Source: Campylobacter jejuni
GTDB taxonomy: Bacteria > Campylobacterota > Campylobacteria > Campylobacterales > Campylobacteraceae
Direction of reading: 5' to 3'
Length of the DNA: 62,343 nt
Assembly: GCA_014305285.1 (NCBI GenBank)
Contig: JACRSG010000003.1
Span: forward strand, 1 to 62,343
Of this stretch, positions 36,275-46,432 are shown in pieces; within the stretch, counting starts at the first letter, position 1, and each line of letters begins with the position of its first letter. The translations under genes and the position numbers were made by a program. The notes under the pieces are model-generated. The model was not told the origin of the DNA and searched no databases. It saw nothing but the letters and a program-made list of their open reading frames with translations.

Positions 36275-38592
36275 TAATTACTAAAAGTTGGTTGAATGAT
36301 TGGTTAGAACTTCAAGAAATAAGTTCAGATAAAATAGCTACAACTTTAAACTCTATAGGTATAGAAGTTGATAGGGTTGGTGCTTTAAAAGCTCCAGATA
36401 AAGTGGTTGTAGGCTATGTTAAAGAAAAAATTAAACATGAAAATTCAGATAAATTAAGCATTTGTCAAGTTGATATCGGAAGTGAAACCTTACAAATTGT
36501 CTGTGGTGCTGCTAATGTTGATGTAGGGCAATTTGTAGCTGTTGCAACTAAAGGTGCTATTATGCCAAATGGTATGGAAATAAAAGAAGCAAAATTACGA
36601 GGAGTGAATTCTTGTGGTATGCTTTGTTCTAGTTTAGAACTCGGTTTTGAAAAAATCAATGAAGGAATTATGGTTTTAGATGAGAGCATAGGAAAATTAG
36701 AACTTGGGAGAGCTTTAAATACTTATGAAATTTTTAATGATGAACTAATAGAAGTAGAACTTACTCCTAATAGGGGTGATTGTTTAAGTATTTATGGTAT
36801 TGCTCGTGATTTATCCGCAGCTTTAAATTTAAATTTAAAAGAACCAAAACCATTTAAAGAAAGTGAAAATGTTTTAGGTATTGGTAGAATTTTGCGTTTA
36901 ACAGCTGAGAAGGAGCTTAATGGAATTTATAATTATCGAGCTATAGAGCTAAAGGAACAAATTCAAACAAATTTATTGCTTAGTCTAAGACTTTCCCAAA
37001 TTGAAAGTTTGGGAAAAAATTCTATAGAGAATTTATTAAATTATGCAACGCATTCAACCGGTGTTCTTTTTAATGCTTATGATTTAAATAGTTTTTCTGA
37101 AAAAGATGAAGAAATTACCATTAATTTAAGCAAGCAAGCACATGGAGAAACAAAAGTATCTTGTAAAGATAAACTTTTAAGCTTTAGTGGAATTTTCCAA
37201 GATGATGAAAGTAGATGTAAAAATGATTCTAAAATAGTTATTATCGAGGCTAATTATACTGATCCATTAGTAATTACAGATGCTAAAATGTATCATAAAA
37301 ATCAAGATGAAAAAACACTTTATAGAAGCTTTAGGGGAAGTGAGCCTAAATTAAATTTAGGAATGGATTTTTTGCTTGGTATTTTTGAGCAGATTCCAGA
37401 TCTTGTTATTTATAGTTCTTCTCAACAAATTTTAACCGATAAAGAATTACCAATCATACCCATAAGCATTGAAAGCATTGGTGATATAATAGGGCAAAAT
37501 GTTGATAAAGATGAAGTACTAAAAATATTAAAAAAATTAGGTTTTGAACTCATACTTTCAGGTGAAGGGCTTATAAATGTTAAAGCACCTTTGCATCGTT
37601 CCGATATTAAAAATTTATCAGATATTTGCGAGGAAGTTATGAGAATTATAGGTATTGATAATATTGCTTCTAAGGGTTTAGAATTTGTAGAAAAAAATCG
37701 TTTAAATTCTGCATATAAAAATTATATTGAGTTTTTAAATTTAAGGAAAAGAGCGGTAGCTAGCGGTTATTTTGAAAGCTTACATTATGTTTTGGATAAT
37801 GAAGAAGAACTTAAAAGATTAGGTTTTAACTCTGTTAAATTAAAACTAATTAACCCAATTACAGCAGAACTTAATACTTTAAGAACAACCCTTTTAAATC
37901 ACTTATTAAATGCAGCAAGTTTAAATGCAAAAAATTCTAAAAAAATTATTAAACTTTTTGAACTAGGAGTTGTTTTCAATGTTAATAATCAAGAATTAAA
38001 TCGTATCGCATTTATCCATTCTGGCTTAAAAGAAGAAGCTAAAATTTCTAACAAGGCAAAACCTGAATCAGTGCAATTTTATGATTTTCTTTTAGACATT
38101 AAAAATATTATAGGCGATTTTAAACTAAAATCATCAAAATATAATATTTTAAGCCCTTATGAACAAGCAGATATTTATCTATCAGATGTTAAAGTAGGTT
38201 TTATGGGTCGTTTGCATTTAAAAATAGAAAATGAGAGAGATTTACCAAAAACATATATTTGTGAACTTGATTTAAATTTAATCAAACAAGATTTTAAGAT
38301 AGCTAAACCTTACTCCAAATTCCCAGCTATCACTAGAGATCTTAGCGTGTTAATACCTAAAGGTTTTGAATACAACCAGATTAAAAATTGTATCGAAGAA
38401 TTGAATTTGGAAATACTTGAAAATTTTCGCTTAGTCGATATTTATAGCGATGAAAACCTTAAAGAATTTTATAGCATTACCATAAGTTTTTCTTTTAGGG
38501 ATATAAATGCAACTTTAGAAGATAATCGAGTAAATGAATGCATGGATAAAATTTTAAATACTCTTAAAAATTTGGGTCTTGATTTAAGATGA
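36271..38592 (+). CDS. pheT: Phenylalanyl-tRNA synthetase beta subunit
   Basis: 773 residues, normal for bacterial PheT. The N-terminal tRNA-binding EMAP-like domain spans about residues 40-150 ([15 protein letters not shown]). The B3/B4 editing domain follows ([16 protein letters not shown]), then B5 ([16 protein letters not shown]) and the C-terminal anticodon-binding domain ([15 protein letters not shown]). Coupled to pheS upstream and aroA downstream by four-base overlaps. Confidence 0.96.
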
Positions 38593-39875
38593 AAATTTAC
38601 AAATTGCAAATCCCTGTAAGTGCCATACTTGAAAATATAGCAGCAGATAAAAGTATATCTCATCGTTTTGCTATATTTTCACTTTTAACACAAGAAGAAA
38701 ATAAAGCTCAAAATTATCTTTTGGCTCAAGATACTTTAAATACTCTTGAAATTATAAAAAATCTTGGAGCCAAAATTGACCAAAAAGATTCTTATGTAAA
38801 GATTACACCCCCTAAAGAAATTTTATCTCCAAATTGTATTTTAGACTGTGGAAATTCAGGAACTGCCATGCGTTTGATGGTAGGATTTCTAGCAGGAATT
38901 TCTGGGTTTTTTGTTTTAAGTGGAGATAAGTATTTAAACAATCGTCCTATGAGAAGAATAAGTAAACCACTTACTCAAATAGGCGCTAGAATTTATGGAA
39001 GAAATAAGGCAAATTTAGCTCCGCTTTGTATAGAAGGTCAAAATTTAAAAGCTTTTGACTATAAAAGTGAAATTTCTTCAGCTCAAGTTAAAACAGCTAT
39101 GATTTTATCTGCTTTTAGGACTGATAATATATGCACTTTTAGGGAAATTTCTCTTAGTAGAAATCATAGTGAAAACATGTTAAAGGCTATGAAAGCTCCG
39201 ATAAGGGTTAGTGATGATGGCTTAAGTCTTGAAATAAGTCCTTTAAAAAAACCTTTAAAAGCTCAGAATATAATCATTCCTAATGATCCTTCTTCAGCTT
39301 TTTATTTTGTTTTAGCAGCTATTATTTTGCCTCAATCTCAAATTATCTTAAAAAATATTTTACTTAATCCTACTCGTATAGAGGCATATAAAATTTTGCA
39401 AAAAATGGGTGCAAAACTTGAAATAACAATAACTCAAAACGATTATGAAACTATTGGTGAGATCAGGGTAGAGTCTAGCAAGCTTAGTGCCATAGAAGTT
39501 AAAGATAATATCGCTTGGCTGATAGATGAAGCGCCTGCTTTGGCTATAGCTTTTGCTTTGGCTAAAGGTAAATCTAGTTTAATAAATGCTAAAGAATTAC
39601 GTGTTAAAGAAAGCGATAGGATTGCTGTGATGATTGAAAATCTAAAGCTTTGTGGTGTTAAAGCTAAAGAACTTGATGATGGTTTTGAAATAGAAGGTGG
39701 AGGTGAACTTAAATCTTCAAAAATTAAAAGCTATGGAGATCATCGTATTGCTATGAGTTTTGCTATTTTAGGTTTGCTTTGTGGAATTGAGATTGATGAT
39801 AGTGATTGTATAAAAACTTCTTTTCCAAATTTTATAGAGATTTTATCAAATTTAGGAGCTAGGATTGATTATTGA
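38589..39875 (+). CDS. aroA: 3-phosphoshikimate 1-carboxyvinyltransferase (EPSP synthase)
   Basis: Sixth step of the shikimate pathway. 428 residues. DKSISHRFAIFS near residue 20 and LDCGNSGTAMRL near 95 are the substrate-binding signature regions. NNRPMRR lies near 120, and RVKESDRIAVM near 345. It overlaps pheT and ispH, so phenylalanine synthesis and its tRNA synthetase share an operon. Confidence 0.96.
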   Translation: MKIYKLQIPVSAILENIAADKSISHRFAIFSLLTQEENKAQNYLLAQDTLNTLEIIKNLGAKIDQKDSYVKITPPKEILSPNCILDCGNSGTAMRLMVGFLAGISGFFVLSGDKYLNNRPMRRISKPLTQIGARIYGRNKANLAPLCIEGQNLKAFDYKSEISSAQVKTAMILSAFRTDNICTFREISLSRNHSENMLKAMKAPIRVSDDGLSLEISPLKKPLKAQNIIIPNDPSSAFYFVLAAIILPQSQIILKNILLNPTRIEAYKILQKMGAKLEITITQNDYETIGEIRVESSKLSAIEVKDNIAWLIDEAPALAIAFALAKGKSSLINAKELRVKESDRIAVMIENLKLCGVKAKELDDGFEIEGGGELKSSKIKSYGDHRIAMSFAILGLLCGIEIDDSDCIKTSFPNFIEILSNLGARIDY

Positions 39876-40698
39876 ATTGGCAAAAAACTATGGATTTTGT
39901 TTTGGCGTTAAAAGAGCTATTAAAAAAGCGGAACAAATAAAAGATGCTGCAACTATAGGTCCTCTTATTCATAATAATGAAGAAATTTTTCGTTTGCAAA
40001 AAAATTTTAATGTCAAAACTTTAGAAAATATAAAAGCTTTAAGTAATGAAAAAAAGGCTATTATAAGAACCCATGGCATTACAAAGCAAGATTTAGAAGA
40101 ATTAAGAAAAAAAGATATAGAAATTTTTAATGCTACTTGTCCTTTTGTTACAAAACCACAACAAATTTGCGAGCAAATGAGTAAGGAGGGTTATGAAGTT
40201 GTTATTTTTGGAGATGAAAATCATCCTGAAGTTAAAGGAGTAAAAAGTTATGCAAGTACAAAAGCTTATGTAGTTTTGGATAAAAAAGAACTTCAAAATA
40301 TAAAACTTCCTAATAAAATAGCTGTAGTAAGCCAAACAACTAAGAAGCCTGAGCATTTTATGGAGATAGTAAATTTTTTAATACTTAAGGTTAAAGAAGT
40401 AAGAGTTTTTAACACTATATGCGATGCAACCTTTAAAAATCAAGATGCCATCAAAGAACTCTCGCTTAAAAGTGATGTTATGGTTGTTGTAGGAGGTAAA
40501 AACTCAGCCAATACAAAACAGCTGTTTTTGATTGCAAAAACCAATTGTGAAGATAGTTATCTAATTGAAACTGAAAAAGAGTTAAAAAAAGAATGGTTTT
40601 TAGATAAAAAACATTGTGGCATTAGCGCAGGTGCTAGCACTCCTGATTGGATCATACAAAAAGTTATTGGCAAAATAGAAAATTTTGAAATTAATTAA
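39865..40698 (+). CDS. ispH: 4-hydroxy-3-methylbut-2-enyl diphosphate reductase
   Basis: Last step of the non-mevalonate isoprenoid pathway, giving IPP and DMAPP with a 4Fe-4S cluster. 277 residues. The three cluster Cys are in NYGFCFGVKRA (residue 12), FNATCPFVTKPQ (near 92) and FNTICDATFKNQD (near 188). The TTG start overlaps the aroA end by eleven bases. The next gene rpsA follows, as in many bacteria. Confidence 0.96.
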   Translation: MIIELAKNYGFCFGVKRAIKKAEQIKDAATIGPLIHNNEEIFRLQKNFNVKTLENIKALSNEKKAIIRTHGITKQDLEELRKKDIEIFNATCPFVTKPQQICEQMSKEGYEVVIFGDENHPEVKGVKSYASTKAYVVLDKKELQNIKLPNKIAVVSQTTKKPEHFMEIVNFLILKVKEVRVFNTICDATFKNQDAIKELSLKSDVMVVVGGKNSANTKQLFLIAKTNCEDSYLIETEKELKKEWFLDKKHCGISAGASTPDWIIQKVIGKIENFEIN

Positions 40699-40787
40699 AA
40701 AATGTTTTCAAATAGAATAAAAAAGTCAAAAATTTAAAAAAAATTAACAAAAATAAAAAAACTTAACACTAATTAAAGAAAAATAAG

Positions 40788-40794
40788 GTAAAAT
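40788..40794 (+). promoter_or_regulatory. Possible -10 of rpsA promoter
   Basis: GTAAAAT lies 36 bases before the rpsA ATG at the end of a very A-rich 130-base gap after ispH. No distinct -35 is seen. Confidence 0.35.
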
Positions 40795-40829
40795 CAATCA
40801 ATTTTTAAAAATTATTTTAAAGGACCATA

Positions 40830-42500
40830 ATGAGCGAGGTGAACAAAAAAGTTCAAGGCAGTGTAGATGATTATCTTGAGGAAGAAGATTTTGGACAGCT
40901 TTTAGAGGCTTTTGACAAATCAAGAGAAGAAGCTACAACAGAGGGTGTGATTGTAGAAATCAAAAATGATGAAGTTTATGTGGATATAGGTAAAAAGTCT
41001 GAAGGTGTTTTAACTCTTAGTGAAATACAAGATGATAATTCCAAGTTATTGTTTAATATAGGTGATAGTATTAAAGTTGCTGTTATAGGTTCTCGTGGTG
41101 GCAGATCTTTACTTTCTCATAAAAAAGCTTTGAGAAAAGAAAAAGTTATTGAATTCATTAAAAACTATCAAGAAAATCAAGATGATATTTTTAATGTAAA
41201 AGTGGTTGGAAAAAATAAAGGCGGATTGATAGTTGTTGATGAAAATGATGTTGAATTTTTCTTACCAAAATCTCAGTATGGCTTTAAAGAAACAAATAAT
41301 ATTGTAGGTAAAACATTTAAAGTTAAAATTATTAAAATAGACAAAGATGAGCAAAGTATCATTGTTTCTCGCAAAAAAACTTTAGATGATGAGAGAAGAA
41401 AACGCAAAGAATTAATCAATAATGTAGTGCAACAAGAAGATTTAATTGAAGGTATTGTGAAAAAAATTACCACTTATGGTATGTTTGTAGATGTAGGAGG
41501 TATTGATGGGCTTGTTCATTATAGTGAAATTTCTTACAAAGGACCTGTAAATCCTGGAACTCTTTATAAAGAGGGTGATAAAGTTCCAGTTAAAGTTATA
41601 AAGTATGATAAAGAACGCAAACATTTATCCTTGTCTATAAAAGCGGCTTTACCTGATCCATGGAGTGAGATAAAAGATACTCTTGATGTAGGTGATACTA
41701 TTAAAGTAATAGTATCAAATATAGAACCTTATGGTGCTTTTGTAGATTTAGGAAATGATATAGAAGGATTTTTACATATCAGTGAAATTTCTTGGGATAA
41801 AAACATCAAAAATCCAAAAGATTATATCAACAAAGGTCAAGAAATTGATGTTGAAGTGATTGAAATCAATCCAAATGAAAGACGCTTAAGAGTATCTTTA
41901 AGAAATTTACTTTCTAGACCTTTTGATGAATTTATGAAATCTTATAAAATTGCAGATGTGGTTGAAGGAAAAATTACCTCATTAACTCCTTTTGGTGCAT
42001 TTGTTAAACTTGGCGGTATTGAAGGTTTATTGCATAACGAAGATGCTTCTTGGGATAGAAACGATAAATGCAAAGATAATTTCTCTCAAGGAGATAAGAT
42101 CAAGGTAAAAATTATCAAAATAGATGAAGAAAATCAAAAAATATCATTAAGCACAAAAGAATTAAGCAGTTCTCCGGTGCGAGAATATGCCAAAATTCAT
42201 AAAGTCGGCGATATTGTAAAAGGCAATATTCGTGATATTAAAGATTTTGGTGTTTTTGTAGAGCTAAGCAAAAATGTTGACGCTTTAATTCATAAAGAAG
42301 ATATAAGTGCTTCCATGCTTGAAAATTTAAAAATTGGCGATGATATTGAAGCTGCTATAGTTTTCATTGATGAAAAGAAAAATAGAATTCGCCTAAGTGT
42401 TAAAAATCTTGTTAGAATGAAAGAAAGAGAAGTGCTTAATGAAATCAATAATGATGATAAAGTAACTTTAGGTGATATTATCAAAGATCAGCTAGCTTAA
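40830..42500 (+). CDS. rpsA: Ribosomal protein S1
   Basis: RNA-binding protein that recruits mRNA to the 30S subunit. 556 residues comprising six S1 (OB-fold) repeats. Clear ones begin LIEGIVKKITTYGMFVDVGG, TIKVIVSNIEPYGAFVDLGN and VVEGKITSLTPFGAFVKLGG, with the last near residue 455. RBS AAAGGACC. The stop overlaps the next start by one base. Confidence 0.96.
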   Translation: MSEVNKKVQGSVDDYLEEEDFGQLLEAFDKSREEATTEGVIVEIKNDEVYVDIGKKSEGVLTLSEIQDDNSKLLFNIGDSIKVAVIGSRGGRSLLSHKKALRKEKVIEFIKNYQENQDDIFNVKVVGKNKGGLIVVDENDVEFFLPKSQYGFKETNNIVGKTFKVKIIKIDKDEQSIIVSRKKTLDDERRKRKELINNVVQQEDLIEGIVKKITTYGMFVDVGGIDGLVHYSEISYKGPVNPGTLYKEGDKVPVKVIKYDKERKHLSLSIKAALPDPWSEIKDTLDVGDTIKVIVSNIEPYGAFVDLGNDIEGFLHISEISWDKNIKNPKDYINKGQEIDVEVIEINPNERRLRVSLRNLLSRPFDEFMKSYKIADVVEGKITSLTPFGAFVKLGGIEGLLHNEDASWDRNDKCKDNFSQGDKIKVKIIKIDEENQKISLSTKELSSSPVREYAKIHKVGDIVKGNIRDIKDFGVFVELSKNVDALIHKEDISASMLENLKIGDDIEAAIVFIDEKKNRIRLSVKNLVRMKEREVLNEINNDDKVTLGDIIKDQLA

Positions 42501-42988
42501 TGAAAAAATACATTACAATAAGCATTTTGAGTATTTTATTACTCATTTTGCTTGCTGTTATTTTTACATTGCTTTGGCAATTTAAAGCTAATGTAAATTT
42601 TATTCCACAATTTGCTAAAGATACAAATACACAGCAAAGCATTCAAATCCAAAATCAAGATCTTTCATGGCAAGAAGAATTAGCAAAATGGCCTACAAGA
42701 GATTTTACCCCAGCAGCAGAAAAATTTACCTTATATTTTGATGCAGATACTAGCGAGCTTAAGGAGAAAAATAAATATTATCAACTTATGGTTGGAAAAT
42801 ATGATATTTATTCTATGTTTTGCTTAAGACAGACTTTAAATTCTTTTAATGTGAAGTATTTTCTTCTTAAATCGGGAGATAGTCCGGAAATCTTTTTGGA
42901 TACAGGCAATGAAAAACTTATAAATGATATAATTAAAGAATTAAAAAAATATAAAATAAATACAGAAGTAAAGGAAATTTGGTTATGA
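42500..42988 (+). CDS. Single-pass membrane protein of unknown function
   Basis: 162 residues. An N-terminal membrane helix (about 5-27) is followed by a periplasmic domain with FTLYFDADTSELKEKNKYYQ and CLRQTLNSFNVKYFLLK. The C-terminal part alternates strands and helices like a small sporulation-related (SPOR-like) domain, but I cannot confirm it. Sandwiched by overlaps between rpsA and serA. Confidence 0.75.
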   Translation: MKKYITISILSILLLILLAVIFTLLWQFKANVNFIPQFAKDTNTQQSIQIQNQDLSWQEELAKWPTRDFTPAAEKFTLYFDADTSELKEKNKYYQLMVGKYDIYSMFCLRQTLNSFNVKYFLLKSGDSPEIFLDTGNEKLINDIIKELKKYKINTEVKEIWL

Positions 42989-44568
42989 AAAAAAAGATTA
43001 TAGTATGCGATGCTATTTTGGATAAAGGTATCGAGATTCTAAGAAAAGCTGAAGATATTGAGCTTATAGAAGCTGCAAAAATTCCAAAAGATAAACTTAT
43101 GCCAATGCTAAGTGATGTTGAAGTTGCCATTACTAGAAGTTCTACGGATGTAGATGTAAATTTCTTAAATCATGCCAAAAAATTAAAAGCACTTGTGCGT
43201 GCTGGGGTGGGTGTAGATAATGTTGATATTCCAGAGTGCTCTAAACGCGGAGTGATTGTAATGAATGTTCCAACTGCAAACACTATTGCTGCAGTTGAAC
43301 TTACAATGGTGCATCTTTTAACATCGGCTAGAAGCTTTGTCAATGCTCATAATTTTTTAAAAATTGAAAGAAAATGGGAAAGAGAAAAATGGTATGGCAT
43401 TGAATTGATGAACAAAACGCTAGGGGTTATAGGTTTTGGAAACATAGGTTCAAGAGTAGCTATCCGTGCTAAAGCATTTGGTATGAAAATTTTAGCCTAT
43501 GATCCGTATATTTCTGCTTCTAAGATTACAGATTTAGATATGGAACAAGCAAGAAATTTGGATGAAATTCTAGAAAAAAGCGATTTTATTACGATTCACA
43601 CGCCAAAAACTAAAGAAACTAACGGCATGATAGGAAAGCAAGAAATTGCAAAAATGAAAGATGGAGTAAGATTGATAAATTGTGCCCGTGGAGGATTGTA
43701 CACAGAAGAGGCTTTATATGAAGGTTTAAAAAGTGGCAAAATAGCATGGCTTGGTATAGATGTGTTTGATAAAGAACCTGCGATTAATCATCCTCTTTTA
43801 GACTTTGAAAATATTTCAGTTACTTCCCACCTGGGAGCAAATACTTTAGAAAGTCAAGACAATATCGCAACAGAAGCTTGCGAACAAGCATTAAGTGCAG
43901 TACGAGGCGTGGCTTACCCTAATGCCTTAAATTTACCCATTAAAACTGAAGATTTACCACCTTTTGTAGCTCCTTATATAGAACTTGTCTCTAAAATGGC
44001 TTTTTTAGCTGTTCAAATTGATAAAAATCCGATAAAAAGTATTAAATTAGAGACTGAAGGAATTATTGGTGAGTATGCAAATTCTATGCTAACCTTTGCA
44101 GCAGTTGGTGCTTTGGGTGAAATTTTAGGAGAGAAAATTAATTATGTTAATGCAGAATTTGTAGCCAAAGAAAAAGGAGTTGAATTATCTTGCGAAACTC
44201 TTCCAAACAGTGGTTATAATAATAAACTTAGCGTTAAAATTATCACCGAAAATTCAAATATCAGTGTTTCAGGAACAGTGTTTAATGAAAACGAACAACG
44301 CATAGTTGGATTAAATGGTTTTAAAACTGATTTTAAGCCAAAAGGAAAAATGATTATTTTTAAAAACAAAGACATACCAGGAGTTATAGCTAAAATCAGT
44401 TCTGTTTTAGCAGCTAAAAATATCAATATAGCTGATTTTAGACTTGGTAGAGATGGTTTTGGATATGCTTTAGCTGTTGTTTTGGTTGATGAAAAAGTTC
44501 GAAAAGAAATATTAGATGAGCTAAAACAATTGGAGGCGTGTGTATTTGTCCAATATGTTGAAATTTAA
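42985..44568 (+). CDS. serA: D-3-phosphoglycerate dehydrogenase
   Basis: First step of serine synthesis. 527-residue long form: catalytic and Rossmann domains (VGVDNVDIPECSKRG, GVIGFGNIGSRVA near 147, NCARGGLYTEEAL near 230, HLGANTLESQ near 285), then the intervening domain and a C-terminal ACT domain (IPGVIAKISSVLAAKNINIAD) that binds serine for feedback. I start at ATG 42985, which overlaps the preceding stop as ATGA, rather than an in-frame TTG two codons earlier. Confidence 0.96.
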   Translation: MKKKIIVCDAILDKGIEILRKAEDIELIEAAKIPKDKLMPMLSDVEVAITRSSTDVDVNFLNHAKKLKALVRAGVGVDNVDIPECSKRGVIVMNVPTANTIAAVELTMVHLLTSARSFVNAHNFLKIERKWEREKWYGIELMNKTLGVIGFGNIGSRVAIRAKAFGMKILAYDPYISASKITDLDMEQARNLDEILEKSDFITIHTPKTKETNGMIGKQEIAKMKDGVRLINCARGGLYTEEALYEGLKSGKIAWLGIDVFDKEPAINHPLLDFENISVTSHLGANTLESQDNIATEACEQALSAVRGVAYPNALNLPIKTEDLPPFVAPYIELVSKMAFLAVQIDKNPIKSIKLETEGIIGEYANSMLTFAAVGALGEILGEKINYVNAEFVAKEKGVELSCETLPNSGYNNKLSVKIITENSNISVSGTVFNENEQRIVGLNGFKTDFKPKGKMIIFKNKDIPGVIAKISSVLAAKNINIADFRLGRDGFGYALAVVLVDEKVRKEILDELKQLEACVFVQYVEI

Positions 44569-45208
44569 AATTTTTAATTATAGAAGATGATGCAGATTTA
44601 AACGAACTGCTTGTCTTAAAGTTAAAATCTAATGGTTATGAGGTTATATTTTTGGGGATTTTTTTGGAGTTGAAGATTTGCTCGATAATGAGCAAATCGA
44701 TCTTTTAATAGTCGATAGAAATTTATCAAGTAGAGATTCTTTAGAAAAAATTCAAGATTTAAGAGAGCCAAGCATACAAAGAAGCAGTTATTTTTCTTAT
44801 AGCCAAAGCTTTGCATATCAAGATTTACTTGAAGGTTTTGAAAATGGTTGTGATGATTGTGTTTGCAAACTTTTTGATTTTAATGATCTTTTGCTTCACA
44901 TTAAGGCGATTTTAAAATGTTGTAAAAAAGAAGAAAAACTATCTTTTGGTGATTTTATTTTAGATTTGACTAATTATGAATTCTTTTATAAAAATCAAAA
45001 ATTAGAAATCTCAAATCTTGATTATGAGCTTGTAAAATGTTTTTTTGAAAATCCAAATACCTTACTAGACGATTTTTAAGCAAAAGTGTTTGGAAAGATG
45101 ATACTACAAGTGATAAAACAATCAATATAGCTTTAACAAGACTGAGAAACAAATTTCCAAAACTCAAAGATTATAACTATTAGCGTTAAAGGTATTAGCT
45201 ATAAATGA
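44555..45208 (+). pseudogene. Decayed OmpR-family response regulator
   Basis: The ATG overlaps the end of serA. One extra T in a five-T run at codon 6 throws the frame off; after it the phosphorylation domain reads LIIEDDADLNELLVLKLKSNGYEV. A second shift near 44655 precedes an open piece from 44678, LIVDRNLSSRDSLEKIQDLR with the receiver Asp, continuing into the winged-helix domain. A third break near 45075 precedes SKSVWKDDTTSDKTINIALT and RLRNKFPKLK, and a fourth precedes ISVKGISYK at the end. It cannot make a working regulator. Cj0890c position. Confidence 0.88.
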
Positions 45209-46432
45209 TGTTAAAAACTAAAAAATTTTTGTAGTTTTTTGGTGTCTTGGCTTTGATTTTTGAGTTTATTTTTTATACTTTCACCAACTTTTATCTTAAT
45301 TTTTTGCTTATAAAACAATACGAGCAAAAAATCAAAAGTCTTGATGATGTTTTAGAATTTTCTCTCTTAGAGCGTTTAAACGATACTAATATCAAAGATT
45401 TTGTTAAAGCTACTAGAGCTGATTTTATGATTCTAAAAAATGATATGAAAATAAGCTCTGTAAAAATTCCTGATTTTTTCTAATCCTAAAGAAGGAGAAA
45501 TTTTAAATTTCAATTCAAAAAATTCTCGCCAAAAGCTTTATTTACAAAGGATACAAATATATTATTGTTTATCCTCATTTTTTAGATTTAGAACTTTTTT
45601 GGATAAAAATGGCAATTAGTTTTGGAGTATGTTTGCTGTTTGTTTTTATTTTAATGTTATTGCTAGATGGAAGAATAGAGAAAAATTTTAATAAAATTTT
45701 GGATTTTATAGAGGATCATAAAGTTGTTAGGGAATGTTTAAAGAATTTAATTTGTTAAATGAGAAACTTTTAAAAACTAAGGATAAAATTCAAAAAAATA
45801 AAAAACAAAGCGATAAAATTACTTTAAAGAATACCCAGTTTGCTAGTGTTATTTCTTTCTCATGAGCTTAAAAATCCATTAAGTGTGATTGATCTTAGCT
45901 TGGAAATGTTAAAAGATGAGAAATAAGAAAATAAGAAATTAAAAAAGGAATTATTAAAAAAAATTTCACGTCAAAGCGTTAAACTTAATGCTTTGACACA
46001 TAAACTAAATTTTGTTTTTAATCTTAGCAAATGCAAGATTTTGATCTTTTTTCTTTGTGCGAAAAAATCATTAAAACCCAGGTTTTGAAAGAGTTGTATT
46101 GCAAGGTGAAAGCACGAAGATTAAGGCTGATAAATTTTTAATCTAGCAAGGGATTATAAATTTTAAAATATAGTCAAAAAGAAATAATTTTAACAGCGAG
46201 AGTTCAAAAGATAATAGTGCAAGATTTTGGAAAAGCCATAGAAGAAGATAAATTAAAATTGGTTACAAAAAATTTTATAAAATTGATGTAAAAAGTGATA
46301 ATTCTTTTGGTTTAGGACTTTTTTAGTAAAGAAAATTTAAATATACATAAAAACTATCTTGAAATTTCTAACACTTTAGGTTATGGTTCTAGTTTTAATT
46401 TTACAGTCAAGGATAAAAAATGGCACTTATAG
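45208..46432 (+). pseudogene. Decayed sensor histidine kinase
   Basis: Starting at ATG 45208 the reading frame meets an amber stop at codon 9, then continues open to 45483 with a membrane segment and a sensor region. Later pieces in other frames include FWIKMAISFGVCLLFVFILM (second membrane helix), the H-box SHELKNPLSVIDLSLEMLKD near 45865, and a degenerate G-box NSFGLGLF near 46300. It ends overlapping the ABC-F start. Many lesions (several frameshifts plus stops). It pairs with the regulator before it, so the whole two-component system is lost. Confidence 0.88.

Noticed and set aside
44678-45079. Intact 133-residue orphan regulator
   Set aside because: It lacks the start of the receiver and the end of the winged helix, both of which are found out of frame on either side, so it is a pseudogene fragment.
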